Source: Chloroflexota bacterium (GTDB lineage Bacteria > Chloroflexota > Limnocylindria > P2-11E). Taken from it: a stretch of DNA of 64,000 bases. The notes beneath the pieces are model-generated. The model saw only the letters and a program-made list of their open reading frames with translations, ran no database searches and had not been told where the DNA came from. The stretch is taken from positions 1-64,000 of the forward strand of contig VBFY01000061.1 in NCBI GenBank assembly GCA_005889405.1, written 5' to 3'. Position numbers and translations under genes: made by a program. Of this stretch, positions 18,616 to 27,954 are shown one piece after another (positions within the stretch are counted from its first letter, which is position 1; each line of letters starts with the position of its first letter).

Positions 18616-19886
18616 CGGGAGAGCTGCTTCAGCATCTCGTAGAAGTCGGGAAAGGTCTTCGCCACCGCGGACCAGCCCTTGATCGCGACACCCGGGATGC
18701 CGAGGCCGAGCACCGAGAAGGCCATCGCGATCCGATGATCGCCCGCCGCGTCGACGACCCCGTCGTGCAGCGGCCTGGGCTCGATGCGGATCGCGTCGCG
18801 GTATGCCTGCGCCCATCCGCCGAGCGCGGTGATGCCCGCCGCGACCGCCGCGACGCGGTCGCTCTCTTGCGCGCGCGTGTGCGCGATGCCGGTGAGCTCG
18901 GTCGGCGTGTCCGCTTGCGTTGCGATCACCGCGAGGGTGGGGAAGGTGTCGGAGCAGTCCATCACGTTCGCGACGATCCCATGTAGCGCTCCCTCGCGCC
19001 GCACCGTGACGCTGTCGCCGTGGCGCGCGACGCTGCAGCCCATGTCCTCGATGAGCTCGAAGAAGCGGGCATCGCCCTGACCGCCGGGCTCGACGCGAGC
19101 CCGCGCGTTCGTGATCGTGACCCAACCGCCGAGGATCGCGGCCGCCGCCGCGGGATACGTCGCCGCGGTGACGTCGCCGGGGATCTCGAGCGAGCGGCCC
19201 TTCAGCTTCTGCGGACCGATCACGACTTCGCGGCCCGAAGGACGCTCCACGCGGACGCCGCGCGACTGCAGCGCCGCCACGGTGAGATCCACGAACGGCG
19301 CCGATACGAGCGGACCCGCGATGCGCAGATGAAGTCCGTCGCGCATACGCGCCGCGACGAGCAGGAGCGCCGACGCGAACTGACTCGACTCGTGCCCGGG
19401 CACATCGACCTCGCCGCCGACGAGCGGACCGCGGACCGTGAGCGGCAGCGCTTCAGCATCGACGATCGCGCCGAGCTTCCGCAGCGCCGTGACGAGCGTC
19501 GCCATCGGGCGCGAGCGCATACGCGGCGCTCCATCGATGTGGACCTCGCGGGCTCCCAGGGCGGCGACGGCTGTGCCGAATCGCGCGACGGTGCCCGCCT
19601 CCTGTGCGTCGACGATCGCGTCCTTCGCCGGTTGCGCATCGCCGGCGCCGGCGACGGCGATCGTCGCACCGTCCCAGCGGACGACGTAACCCATGTCCGC
19701 GAGGGCCGTCGCCATCGCGCGCACGTCGGCTCCGGGATCGAGCGGGCCGAGCTCGAGGCGCGAGCGTCCGTGCGCGATCGCCGAGAGGACAAGCTCGCGG
19801 TTCGCGATGCTCTTCGACGCGGGCACGCGGACGCGTTTGTCGACGAGGGTATGGCGTACTGGAGCGATCGGGTGGATGTCCTGCAC
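18612..19886 (-). CDS. aroA: EPSP synthase (3-phosphoshikimate 1-carboxyvinyltransferase)
   Basis: Joins phosphoenolpyruvate to shikimate 3-phosphate, the sixth shikimate step. 424 residues; SKSIANRELVLSAIA near the N-terminus carries the phosphate-binding lysine and arginine, GTVARF matches the GT-RF motif, ESDRVAAVA near 340 and DHRIAMAF near 383. GTG start. It is transcribed towards the trp/aro operon, so its expression must be separate from the T-box control. Only 14 bases separate its start from the divergent gene at 19901. Confidence 0.96.
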   Translation of the reverse strand: MQDIHPIAPVRHTLVDKRVRVPASKSIANRELVLSAIAHGRSRLELGPLDPGADVRAMATALADMGYVVRWDGATIAVAGAGDAQPAKDAIVDAQEAGTVARFGTAVAALGAREVHIDGAPRMRSRPMATLVTALRKLGAIVDAEALPLTVRGPLVGGEVDVPGHESSQFASALLLVAARMRDGLHLRIAGPLVSAPFVDLTVAALQSRGVRVERPSGREVVIGPQKLKGRSLEIPGDVTAATYPAAAAAILGGWVTITNARARVEPGGQGDARFFELIEDMGCSVARHGDSVTVRREGALHGIVANVMDCSDTFPTLAVIATQADTPTELTGIAHTRAQESDRVAAVAAGITALGGWAQAYRDAIRIEPRPLHDGVVDAAGDHRIAMAFSVLGLGIPGVAIKGWSAVAKTFPDFYEMLKQLSR

Positions 19887-19900
19887 GGGGTGCGAGGATT

Positions 19901-21046
19901 ATGTGCGCAAGCGTGTACACCCCGGCGGAGCGTCTCGGTCAAGCGGTCGTCGTGATGGTCGCTCTGGTCTTCGCCATCACGGTCGGCGGTTTCATCCTGC
20001 GCGGCGGTCCGGGAGACAGCCTCCTCGGCCCGTCTCCGACGCCGGCCGCGTCGCCGACGACCAAGCCGCCCGACGTGAAATTCACGCAGGACACCTGCTG
20101 CACGCAGACGGCGCGGTCGATGCGCGCGACCTGGGAGTCGAGCGAGAAGGTCGTGAAGGCGGCGTTCCAGCTCTCGCCCGATCCCGGGTTCCCGTGCGCG
20201 ACCTCGCTCGATCCCTCCGGCGCCAAAGGCGTGCTGAGCTGCCAGGGGCTGCTCCGCGGCGCGACCGATTACACCGCGACGCTGTCGCTCACCGTCGGCC
20301 GCGACACCTTCCGCTACGACCAGAAGTTCAAAACGATGGGCGACCGCCTCACCGATGTGAAATGGTTCACGGAGTTCGAGAATCCCACCGGCGATCCGCT
20401 CGCATGCGCGGCGGCGAGCATCCGCATCGTTCAGAATTACACCGCGAAACAGGATCCGCTGACCGCGGAGCAGATCCTCACGACCGGCAAGCCGTACAAC
20501 AAGAGCCGCGATCCCGGCCTCGATCCCGTTGCGATCGCGACGATGCAAAAGCGGCTCGATCCGAACAGCAACTACCACTACTACCGCTTCGGCACGCGCG
20601 AGGAAGCGACGAAGTCCGCGGTCTACTGGCTGGTGCGCAGCGGCAAGCCCGTGCACGTCATCTCGCTCGCGGGACAGCACGACCCGCTGCTCGTCGGATT
20701 CACCGGCGCGTTCGGCACGTTCTACGACGACCAGGCCAACAAGATCGACCAGGTGATCGTGGAAGATCCGCAGCGCGGAGACATGCGCCCGGAGACCGCG
20801 AACCGCCGCCCGGACAAGTACCGCACACCCGGCTTCCAGACCGGCCAGCCGATCGGTCTCGACGAGTGGTATGGCGACGAGTGGTGGCTGCGATTCGTTT
20901 ATGCGGGTGTGGTCTCCGGCGTCAACATCGACCGCAACGACGGCGCGTATCCCACACCGCATTGGGGCGGTCAGTTCGTGCTCCTCGTCGACGACGCCGA
21001 TTCCGAGTGGCCCTCCGACCGCGAGGGTCGCGCGAAGTGGCACTAG
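19901..21046 (+). CDS. membrane-anchored C39-like cysteine peptidase-fold protein
   Basis: 381 residues. One membrane helix (14-34) is followed by a Pro/Thr-rich linker (45-58) and a large extracytoplasmic part. The pattern DPLACAAASIRIVQNY (C169), then GKPVHVISLAGQHDPLLVGF (H260), then VIVEDPQRG (D289) matches the Cys-His-Asp order and spacing of peptidase family C39/papain-fold domains. This assignment is inference; an enzyme or an inactive relative are both possible. No secretion partner or substrate peptide is seen nearby. The ATG is chosen because the helix follows at once. Confidence 0.6.
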   Translation: MCASVYTPAERLGQAVVVMVALVFAITVGGFILRGGPGDSLLGPSPTPAASPTTKPPDVKFTQDTCCTQTARSMRATWESSEKVVKAAFQLSPDPGFPCATSLDPSGAKGVLSCQGLLRGATDYTATLSLTVGRDTFRYDQKFKTMGDRLTDVKWFTEFENPTGDPLACAAASIRIVQNYTAKQDPLTAEQILTTGKPYNKSRDPGLDPVAIATMQKRLDPNSNYHYYRFGTREEATKSAVYWLVRSGKPVHVISLAGQHDPLLVGFTGAFGTFYDDQANKIDQVIVEDPQRGDMRPETANRRPDKYRTPGFQTGQPIGLDEWYGDEWWLRFVYAGVVSGVNIDRNDGAYPTPHWGGQFVLLVDDADSEWPSDREGRAKWH

Positions 21047-21109
21047 CTCGCTCCTGCTGAGCCCGCGCGTCTCGGCCCGTCCTCTTCGACGGCGGGACCG
21101 GTCGGAACC

Positions 21110-21115
21110 TATCCT
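21110..21115 (+). promoter_or_regulatory. -10 box of a leaderless gene
   Basis: TATCCT with an 8-base gap to the GTG at 21124 and no ribosome binding site between. The same CTATCCT string recurs at 32155-32161 (nfeD, 6-base gap) and 40224-40230 (flp pilin, with a longer leader). Confidence 0.5.
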
Positions 21116-21123
21116 GTCTCTCC

Positions 21124-22575
21124 GTGGCGACGACTCGCACACATCCATCTCTTCTCGCCGGTGACCTCAGCTCGATCCAGTCGGAGATCGAGAAACGGCA
21201 CGACGAGAGCATCCAGCGGCTCCAGCACTGGGTGAGGAACCCGTCCATCGCCGCGGAGGACCGCGGGATGGACGAGGGCTGCGACCTGATGATGCGTATG
21301 GCCCGCGAGGCGGGATTCCAAACGGCGACGCGCATCGACACCGACGGCCATCCCGGCGTGTTCGCGACGCTGGACGCCGGCGCGCCGCGCACATTCGGCC
21401 TCTACTTCATGTACGACGTGAAGCACGCGGACCCGGCCGAGTGGTCTTCGCCGCCCTTCGATGCGGCGATCGTCGACAAGCCGGGCTTCGGCAAAGCATT
21501 GGTGGGTCGCGGCGCGGTGAACCAGAAAGGACCTGAGGCCGCGTTCCTTGCTGCGCTGCACGCGATCCGCGGCGCGGGCCAGAAGATGCCGATCAACATC
21601 GTTCTCGTCGCGGAGGGCGAGGAGGAGATCGGCTCACCGCATTTCCGCCAGGTCGTGAATCATCCCGACGTGGCTTCCGCGCTCAGGAAAACGGTCGGCG
21701 TCGTCATGCCGGGCGCGGGGCAGGATCCTGACGGCAACGTGAGCGTGCTGCTTGGCGCGAAAGGGGTCGTCGAGGTCGAGCTGATCGCGAGCGGCGAGGC
21801 GTGGGGCCGCGGTCCGGGGATCGACGTGCACTCGTCGAACCGCGCGCGGCTCGATAGTCCTGCCTTCCACCTGGTGCAGGCCCTCGCGACGCTGGTCAAC
21901 GCCGACGGCGATCCGGCGATCGAGGGATTCGGCCGCGAAGCAAGTCCGGCGACCCCAGAGCAGAAGAAGATGCTCGACACGGCGGCGGAGCGTCTCAGCG
22001 AAGACAGCGCGAAGAGGCTTCTCGGCGCGAAGCGCTGGGCACATGACAAATCGTGGCGCGACTCCCTCGAGCAGTTCCTTTTCACGCCGACCGTGAACAT
22101 CGAAGGGCTGGTGGCGGGTTACACCGGGCCAGGCGGCAAGACCATCCTCCCGCACCGCGCCGTCGCGAAGCTCGACCTGCGTCTCGTGCCGGACATGACG
22201 TACGACGGCGCGCTCGAGCGGCTCGGGGCCCATCTCGCGAAGCGCGGCTTCGGCGATGTCGTGGTCAAGCCGAGCGGCGGGTATGACCCAACGGATACCG
22301 CGCTCGACGCACCCCTGATCCAGGCGCAGATCGCGGTCCTGCGCCGTGCGGGTATCGAGCCAGCGATCATGCCGCGCATCGCCGGAAGCTACCCCGGCTG
22401 CGTCTTCACCGGCGAGCCGCTGCGTCTCGCCGCCGGGCACTTCGGCCTCGGTCACGGGAGCGGCGCGCACGCGCCGGATGAGTACTTCGTTATCGAGCCG
22501 TCGAATCCGACCGTCGCCGACTGGGACGGCGCGGTCGCCTCACACGCCGCGTATCTCTTCGCGCTCGCGAACTAG
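21124..22575 (+). CDS. M20-family metallohydrolase with altered metal ligands
   Basis: 483 residues with the M20 dipeptidase layout: catalytic domain, lid domain about 210-330, catalytic domain again. The general-base motif EGEEEIGSP is intact near 166. The first metal-ligand motif, usually GHxDV, reads FMYDVKH, so the first histidine is Met. The bridging Asp motif, usually GRGAxDxKG, reads GRGAVNQKG with Asn. C-terminal GLGHGSGAHAPDEY retains histidines. It may bind one metal, use the nearby His of DVKH, or act on an unusual substrate. GTG start, probably leaderless. Confidence 0.75.
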   Translation: MATTRTHPSLLAGDLSSIQSEIEKRHDESIQRLQHWVRNPSIAAEDRGMDEGCDLMMRMAREAGFQTATRIDTDGHPGVFATLDAGAPRTFGLYFMYDVKHADPAEWSSPPFDAAIVDKPGFGKALVGRGAVNQKGPEAAFLAALHAIRGAGQKMPINIVLVAEGEEEIGSPHFRQVVNHPDVASALRKTVGVVMPGAGQDPDGNVSVLLGAKGVVEVELIASGEAWGRGPGIDVHSSNRARLDSPAFHLVQALATLVNADGDPAIEGFGREASPATPEQKKMLDTAAERLSEDSAKRLLGAKRWAHDKSWRDSLEQFLFTPTVNIEGLVAGYTGPGGKTILPHRAVAKLDLRLVPDMTYDGALERLGAHLAKRGFGDVVVKPSGGYDPTDTALDAPLIQAQIAVLRRAGIEPAIMPRIAGSYPGCVFTGEPLRLAAGHFGLGHGSGAHAPDEYFVIEPSNPTVADWDGAVASHAAYLFALAN

Positions 22576-22673
22576 CGGCACCGCGAGCGGGGGCAGTCTG
22601 AAGCGATTGTTCCCGTTTTGATGGATTCTGAAACTTGCAAAGACACCAAGGCCGGTATGCTGGCTGCGATCTC

Positions 22674-23066
22674 ATGGCCGAGCCGCTGCACCGCTTCAAG
22701 TCGGAGCTCTTCAAGACCCTGGGCCACCCGCTGCGTATCCACATCCTCGAGCTCTTGCGTGGGGGCGAAGTCAGCGTCCGTGCGCTCCTGCGCGAGCTCG
22801 ACGTCGAGCCCTCGACCGCGTCGCAGCAGCTTGGTGTACTCCGTACCGGCGGCATCGTCGAGAGCCGCCGCGCGGACGGCACCGTGTACTACCGGCTCCG
22901 CGATCCCCTCGTCGCGGAGCTGCTCGACGTAGGTCGTCGCGTGTTCGGCAAGCAGGTGCTCGACCTTCAGCATGTGCTCGCTGCGCAGAAACGCGCGGAG
23001 GGTCAGGGCCGCACACGCCCGGCGCGCCGGCTGAATCGCGGCAGGCGCGCCGCGGTAAAGCGCTGA
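22674..23066 (+). CDS. ArsR-family winged-helix regulator
   Basis: 130 residues. Helix-turn-helix LRELDVEPSTASQQLGVLR near 45-63, preceded by FKTLGHPLRIHILELL and followed by the wing VESRRADGTVYYRLRD, as in ArsR/SmtB. The alpha-3 metal site (ELCVC-type cysteines) is absent, so it does not look like an arsenic or metal sensor. A basic C-terminal tail follows. It lies 16 bases before the Hyf-like operon and may control it. The ATG at 22674 is preferred over 22635 because the family fold starts there. Confidence 0.85.
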   Translation: MAEPLHRFKSELFKTLGHPLRIHILELLRGGEVSVRALLRELDVEPSTASQQLGVLRTGGIVESRRADGTVYYRLRDPLVAELLDVGRRVFGKQVLDLQHVLAAQKRAEGQGRTRPARRLNRGRRAAVKR

Positions 23067-23082
23067 CGGTCACACAGCCGGG

Positions 23083-24894
23083 GTGAGCGTCGAGGGCCCA
23101 CTTCCGGGTCTGATGCTCACCTGGCAGATCGATGGCATGAGCCTGTTCTTCGCCTTGGTCGTCCTGTCGATCAGCTCCGTCACGACTGTGTACGCGATCG
23201 GGTACGGACGACACCACCACGGCTTTCCCGGCAGCGGGCTCCTCTACGCGCTCTTCATCCTCGCGATGCTCGCGGTCATCCTGGCGGGCGACGCGTTCAC
23301 GTTCCTGCTCGCATGGGAGACGATGTCCCTCACCTCGTTCGGCCTCGTCCTCACAGACCATCGTCGCGCGACCGTGCGTCAGGCCGCATGGGCGTACCTC
23401 GTGATGACTCACACCGCGACGGCATTCATCGTCGCCGCGTTCCTGCTGTTCGCGCGCACGAGCGGATCGCTCGTCTTCGCTGACTGGACGGCGCACGCGC
23501 CGGCCCTCGACCCTTTCGTCGCGTCGATCATCTTCGTGCTGGGTCTGGTCGGCTTTGGGACCAAGGCAGGGATGATCCCGCTGCACGTCTGGCTTCCACG
23601 CGCGCACCCGGTCGCGCCTTCGCACGTTTCCGCACTGATGTCCGGGGTGATGATCAAGCTCGGCATCTACGGGATCGTGCGCTTGTCTTTCGATTGGCTC
23701 GCACCGGGACCGGCATGGTGGGGCGCGCTCATCCTCGCGCTGGGCGCGACGTCCGCGGTCCTCGGTGTGCTCTATGCGCTCATGGAGCATGACCTCAAAC
23801 GTCTCCTCGCCTACCACAGCGTGGAGAACATCGGCATCATCCTTTTGGGGATCGGCGTCGCGCTCGTCGGACGTTCCCTCGATCTCCCCGGGGTCATCGC
23901 CGTCGGACTCGCCGCCGCGCTCTTCCACGTGGCCAACCACGCGACGTTCAAGGCACTCCTGTTCATGGGCGCCGGCGCGATCGACGCCGCTGTCGGCACT
24001 CGCGACCTCGAACGGTACGGCGGCCTGCTCCGCCGCATGCCGATCACTGGAGCGTGTTTCCTTGTCGGCAGCGCCGCGATCTCCGCTCTGCCGCCACTGA
24101 ATGGCTTCGCGAGCGAGTGGCTCACCTTCCAATCGCTTCTCACGCTCGGGCGCGTCGCGAGCGAGCCGCAGACCGCTTTACTTCCACTGTTCGCTGGCGG
24201 GGCGCTCGCGCTCACCGGAGCCCTCGCGGTCGCATGTTTCGTGAAGGCGTTCGGCATCAGTTTCCTCGCACTCCCGCGCAGTCAGCACGCCGCCGCCGCG
24301 CGCGAAGCGGGCGCGCTCGAGGTCGTCGCGATGGGAACACTCGCAGCCGCTTGTGTCGCGCTCGGCCTTGGCGCTGTGCCCGTGGTGTCATTCATCGGCC
24401 AGATCGTTCCGTCGGCAGGCGCGCCGCTCGCGGGCCCCGCGCTCGGTATCACCGGCGTAGGCAGCGGGCAGCTGGTCGTTCCAGGCGTCGCGGTGGCGCT
24501 GGTCGCGCTCGGAGCGCTGGCGGTGTCCCTGCCGAGACTTTTCGGCCGAGTGCGCTCGCGTGTGGCTGAGACATGGGCGTGTGGCATCACGCTTCAGCCG
24601 CTCCACGAGTACACGGCGACCGCGTTCGCCAAACCTATCCGGCTGATGTTCCGTGACATCGTCAGGCCCGTGCGGGATGTCGGGATCGTGCATCGGGTGG
24701 GCACACGCTTTGTCGCCAGCGTGGATTACCGATCTCACATCGCGCCGGTGTTCGAGCGCTACGTGTACGTCGCCATCAAGGATCGGCTCGTCGCGATCGC
24801 GCACGTCGTGCGCCGCGCACAGAACGGCTCGCTGCAGACGTACCTCGCATACGTGTTCGCGGCGGTGCTCACCGCGTTGCTGCTCGCGCGATGA
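23083..24894 (+). CDS. hyfB: Hyf/Hyc-type antiporter-like membrane subunit
   Basis: Proton- or sodium-pumping subunit related to complex I NuoL/NuoM and E. coli HyfB/HycC. 603 residues, about 14 membrane helices. Antiporter-family hallmarks are the glutamate in LLAWETMSL (about residue 78), FGTKAGMIPLHVWLPRAHP (about 160-178) with the lysine, and LMEHDLKRLLAYHSVENIG. It begins at PGLMLTWQIDGMSLFF and so lacks the first one or two helices of HyfB. A stop codon at 23056 in this frame excludes a longer form. First gene of the complex; overlaps hyfC by four bases. Confidence 0.88.
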   Translation: MSVEGPLPGLMLTWQIDGMSLFFALVVLSISSVTTVYAIGYGRHHHGFPGSGLLYALFILAMLAVILAGDAFTFLLAWETMSLTSFGLVLTDHRRATVRQAAWAYLVMTHTATAFIVAAFLLFARTSGSLVFADWTAHAPALDPFVASIIFVLGLVGFGTKAGMIPLHVWLPRAHPVAPSHVSALMSGVMIKLGIYGIVRLSFDWLAPGPAWWGALILALGATSAVLGVLYALMEHDLKRLLAYHSVENIGIILLGIGVALVGRSLDLPGVIAVGLAAALFHVANHATFKALLFMGAGAIDAAVGTRDLERYGGLLRRMPITGACFLVGSAAISALPPLNGFASEWLTFQSLLTLGRVASEPQTALLPLFAGGALALTGALAVACFVKAFGISFLALPRSQHAAAAREAGALEVVAMGTLAAACVALGLGAVPVVSFIGQIVPSAGAPLAGPALGITGVGSGQLVVPGVAVALVALGALAVSLPRLFGRVRSRVAETWACGITLQPLHEYTATAFAKPIRLMFRDIVRPVRDVGIVHRVGTRFVASVDYRSHIAPVFERYVYVAIKDRLVAIAHVVRRAQNGSLQTYLAYVFAAVLTALLLAR

Positions 24895-25838
24895 ACGAGG
24901 TGCTTGCATCCGTCGGGGTCTCGTTCGCGCAGCTGGGCTTGCTCGTCGCGCTCGCGCCAGGGCTGAGCGGCCTGATCAAGCGGATGAAGGCAGTCCTACA
25001 GGGTCGGAAGGGACCGCCACTGCTGCAGTCGTACTTCGATCTGGTGAAGCTGCTTCGCAAGGACGCTGTCGTCTCCGAGCATGCGACTGTCATCTTTCGC
25101 TGGGCGCCGGCGGTCTACGCCGGATGCTTCGCGACCGCGGCGCTCCTCGTACCGGTGCTGTGGTGGAGGGCGCCCCTCGCGGGTTGGGGCGACGCGATCG
25201 CCCTCGTCGGCCTGTTCGCTCTCGCGCGGTTCGCACTCGCCCTCGCTGGCCTCGATACCGGCAGCGCGTTCGGTGGCATGGGGTCGAGCCGCGAGGTCGC
25301 CGTAGCAGCGCTCGCGGAGCCGGCGTTACTTCTCGCGCTGTTCGCGGTCGCGCGGCGGAGCGGCGGCACCGATCTGAGCAGCGCCAGCGGCTTCTTTGTC
25401 GCTCAGGGCGTCGCCGCGGTGGCGCCGAGCCAGCTGCTCGCACTGGCGGCGATGGTCATCGTGGTCATCGCCGAGACCGGCCGGGTCCCAGCGGACAACC
25501 CGGACACGCATCTCGAGCTCACGATGATCCATGAGGGGATGCTTCTCGAGTACTCAGGTCGTCCGCTCGGGATCCTCCTCTGGGCGAGCCTCCTCAAACA
25601 GATCGTTCTCTTCTCGCTCGTGGCCGCGCTCTTCTTCCCATTTGGCATCGCCGCGGCGCCCTCCGAGATCCCCGCGGCCCTAGGCGGATTCGCGCTGAAG
25701 CTGATCGTTCTCGCGCTCTTGATGTCGCTGGTCGAGTCGAGCAGCGCGAAGCTGCGCATCCTTCGCGTACCCGAGCTCCTCGGCGCGGCGTGCGCGCTCG
25801 CGATGCTTGCTCTCGTGGCCGAGGTCGTAGTCCGATGA
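24891..25838 (+). CDS. hyfC: Hyf/Hyc-type NuoH-like membrane subunit
   Basis: 315 residues, about eight helices, homologous to NuoH/HycD, which links the peripheral arm to the membrane arm. The cytosolic loop KAVLQGRKGPPLLQSYFDLVKLL contains the conserved Q-GRxGP motif (residues about 37-45); later ETGRVPADNPDTHLELTMIHE is the acidic loop near the quinone/charge channel in complex I. ATG overlapping the hyfB stop. No quinone is expected in a hydrogenase of this type. Confidence 0.9.
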   Translation: MNEVLASVGVSFAQLGLLVALAPGLSGLIKRMKAVLQGRKGPPLLQSYFDLVKLLRKDAVVSEHATVIFRWAPAVYAGCFATAALLVPVLWWRAPLAGWGDAIALVGLFALARFALALAGLDTGSAFGGMGSSREVAVAALAEPALLLALFAVARRSGGTDLSSASGFFVAQGVAAVAPSQLLALAAMVIVVIAETGRVPADNPDTHLELTMIHEGMLLEYSGRPLGILLWASLLKQIVLFSLVAALFFPFGIAAAPSEIPAALGGFALKLIVLALLMSLVESSSAKLRILRVPELLGAACALAMLALVAEVVVR

Positions 25839-26488
25839 TCGGCGCCGCGGCGGTGGTCGACGGCTTGGCTCTGGCCCTGCTGGCGGTCGCTCTCTTCAGC
25901 GTCACGATTCGCGGCCTCGTGAGTGGCGTCTGGCTCCTCGTTGTCCAATCGCTGTTGCTCGCGTTGGTCGCCGCGACGATCGGCGTCTCCTCGGGTGCGG
26001 CGCACATGTGGGCGGCCGCGATCCTCACCCTCGCGGTGCGCGCCTTCGCCGTGCCGGCCGTGTTGTTCCGCGTGCTCACGGCCGTCGCACTGAAGCGGGA
26101 AACCCGGCCGCTGCTCTCGAGCCGCGACGCCCTCATCGTCGGTGTCGGGCTGGCGCTGACCGCGTATCTCGCCGCCGGCCGCCTGGAGCTAACGGGTGCC
26201 TTCCCGGCGCGACAAGCCTTGCCCGTCTCCCTCGCGCTCATCTTCATAGGGCTGCTGCTGATGGCGACCCGGCGAAAAGCGATCTCGCAGCTGATCGGGC
26301 TGATCACGATCGAGAACGGGATCTTTCTCGCCGGTCTCATCGCGACGCTAGGTCTCCCGCTATTCGTGGAGATCGGGATCTTCTTCGATCTACTCGTGGC
26401 TGTGGGAGTCACCGCGGTGTTGACGCTGCGCATCAACGAGCAGTTCGACACGATGAATACCGACGAGCTCCGACGGCTTCGCGGATGA
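25835..26488 (+). CDS. hyfE: HyfE-type membrane subunit (NuoK-like)
   Basis: 217 residues and about seven helices, related to HyfE; its last part corresponds to NuoK. QLIGLITIENGIFLAGL (about 150-166) carries the glutamate conserved in NuoK/MrpC proteins. ATG 25835 overlaps hyfC, and its stop overlaps hyfF, both by four bases. HyfE is found in Hyf-like but not Hyc complexes, so this supports the Hyf assignment. Confidence 0.85.
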   Translation: MIGAAAVVDGLALALLAVALFSVTIRGLVSGVWLLVVQSLLLALVAATIGVSSGAAHMWAAAILTLAVRAFAVPAVLFRVLTAVALKRETRPLLSSRDALIVGVGLALTAYLAAGRLELTGAFPARQALPVSLALIFIGLLLMATRRKAISQLIGLITIENGIFLAGLIATLGLPLFVEIGIFFDLLVAVGVTAVLTLRINEQFDTMNTDELRRLRG

Positions 26489-27954
26489 GTCTCGCTCCGC
26501 TGCTCGTCGCGGCGCCGCTCGTTGCCGCCTTGCTGTGCGCTGCCGTCGCGAGGCGCGCGGCGGCGATCAGCGCGCTCGCGGCCACGATCACGCTCGTCGT
26601 CGGTGCGGTCGTCGCGTTCTCGTCCTTCGGGGCTCCGGCAGAGCACGCTTTGGCCGGGCTCATGTACGTCGACGCTCTGTCCGGGCTCATCGTGCTCATC
26701 GTCGCGCTGGTGGCAGCGATAGCGGCGCTGTACGCGGTCCCATACGTGCGGAATGCCGTCGGCGCGCATGAGATCGCGCCGACCGAGGTGCGATGGTTCT
26801 ACGTCTGGATCCAGCTCTCCATCGCCGCGATGTTCGCCGTGCCGCTGATGAACAACCTCGGCCTCATGTGGGTCGCGATCGAGACGACGACGCTCACGAC
26901 CGCGCTCCTCGTGGCGTTCTTCAGGCGTGGGCATTCGCTCGAGGCGGCTTGGAAATACCTGATGCTTGGGGCGGTCGGCCTCGGCTTCGCGCTGTTCGGC
27001 ATATTGCTCACGTACTACGCGGCCAGTCACGCGCTGGGCGAGGCTGCTGCCGCCCTGGATTGGGCCGAGCTGCGCGCGAATGCCGCCGCGCTCGATCCCG
27101 CTCTGATGCGCGTCGCGTTCGCCCTCGTGCTCATCGGCTTCGGGACGAAGGCGGGGCTCGCGCCGATGCACACGTGGCTACCCGATGCGCATGGAGAGGC
27201 TCCGACACCGGTGAGCGTTCTCTTGTCCGGCGCACTCCTCAACTGCGCGCTGTACGGCGTGCTGCGGTTCCACCTCCTCGCCGCCGGCACGCTCGGCCCG
27301 AGCTTCTCCTCAGACCTGCTCCTCGGCCTGGGCGCGATATCGATCGCGGTGGCGGTTCCGTTCGTGCTCGTCCAGCACGACCTCAAGCGTCTCTTGGCGT
27401 ATTCATCGGTCGAGCACATGGGCATCGTCGCGCTCGCTGTCGGGATCGGTGGGCCGCTTGGGCTGTTCGCCGCGGCGTTCCACATGTTCAATCACTCGCT
27501 CGCGAAGACGACGCTCTTCGTCGCCGCGGGCGCGCTCGGCCAGCGCTACGGAACGCTGCGTCTGGCCCGGATGCGTGGCGCGTTCGAGGTCGCGCCGTTA
27601 CCAGCGCTCGGGCTTGTCGTCGGCACCATCGCGATCACCGGTGCTCCGCCGTTCGCGCCGTTCGCGAGCGAGTTCGGCATCGCGCAGGCGGGGTTCGCCG
27701 GCCGTCCGGCCGCCCTCGCGGCGGCGGTCGTGTTGATCGCCGGGAGCGTCCTGGTCTTCGGCGGCATGCTCTTCCATGTTCTGAACGTCGCACTCCGAAC
27801 GGCGCCCCGGCATCTCCACGTCGCATCGTTCCCGTTCGCCGCCGCGTTCGTCTGTGTGCCACTCGTTGCTCTTCTGGTGATGGGTATATGGCTGCCGCCG
27901 CAGCTCCGCGAGGCGTTCAGTGCCGTGGCGGCCGTGCTGCGGGTGGCGCCGTGA
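26485..27954 (+). CDS. hyfF: Hyf-type second antiporter-like subunit
   Basis: 489 residues and about 14 helices, a second NuoL/M/N-like pump subunit. MWVAIETTTLTTALLV (about residue 130) has the essential glutamate, AWKYLMLGAVGLGFALFG and FGTKAGLAPMHTWLPDAH (about 220-237) the lysine and channel residues, VQHDLKRLLAYSSVEHMG the central lysine helix. Together with hyfB this gives two ion channels, typical of HyfBCDEF-type complexes. No hyfD is present. Confidence 0.9.
   Translation: MSLAPLLVAAPLVAALLCAAVARRAAAISALAATITLVVGAVVAFSSFGAPAEHALAGLMYVDALSGLIVLIVALVAAIAALYAVPYVRNAVGAHEIAPTEVRWFYVWIQLSIAAMFAVPLMNNLGLMWVAIETTTLTTALLVAFFRRGHSLEAAWKYLMLGAVGLGFALFGILLTYYAASHALGEAAAALDWAELRANAAALDPALMRVAFALVLIGFGTKAGLAPMHTWLPDAHGEAPTPVSVLLSGALLNCALYGVLRFHLLAAGTLGPSFSSDLLLGLGAISIAVAVPFVLVQHDLKRLLAYSSVEHMGIVALAVGIGGPLGLFAAAFHMFNHSLAKTTLFVAAGALGQRYGTLRLARMRGAFEVAPLPALGLVVGTIAITGAPPFAPFASEFGIAQAGFAGRPAALAAAVVLIAGSVLVFGGMLFHVLNVALRTAPRHLHVASFPFAAAFVCVPLVALLVMGIWLPPQLREAFSAVAAVLRVAP

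Noticed and set aside
19220-21148. Long reverse-strand open frame opposite the C39-like gene
   Set aside because: Low-complexity Arg/Glu-rich translation and overlap with aroA in another frame; no support.
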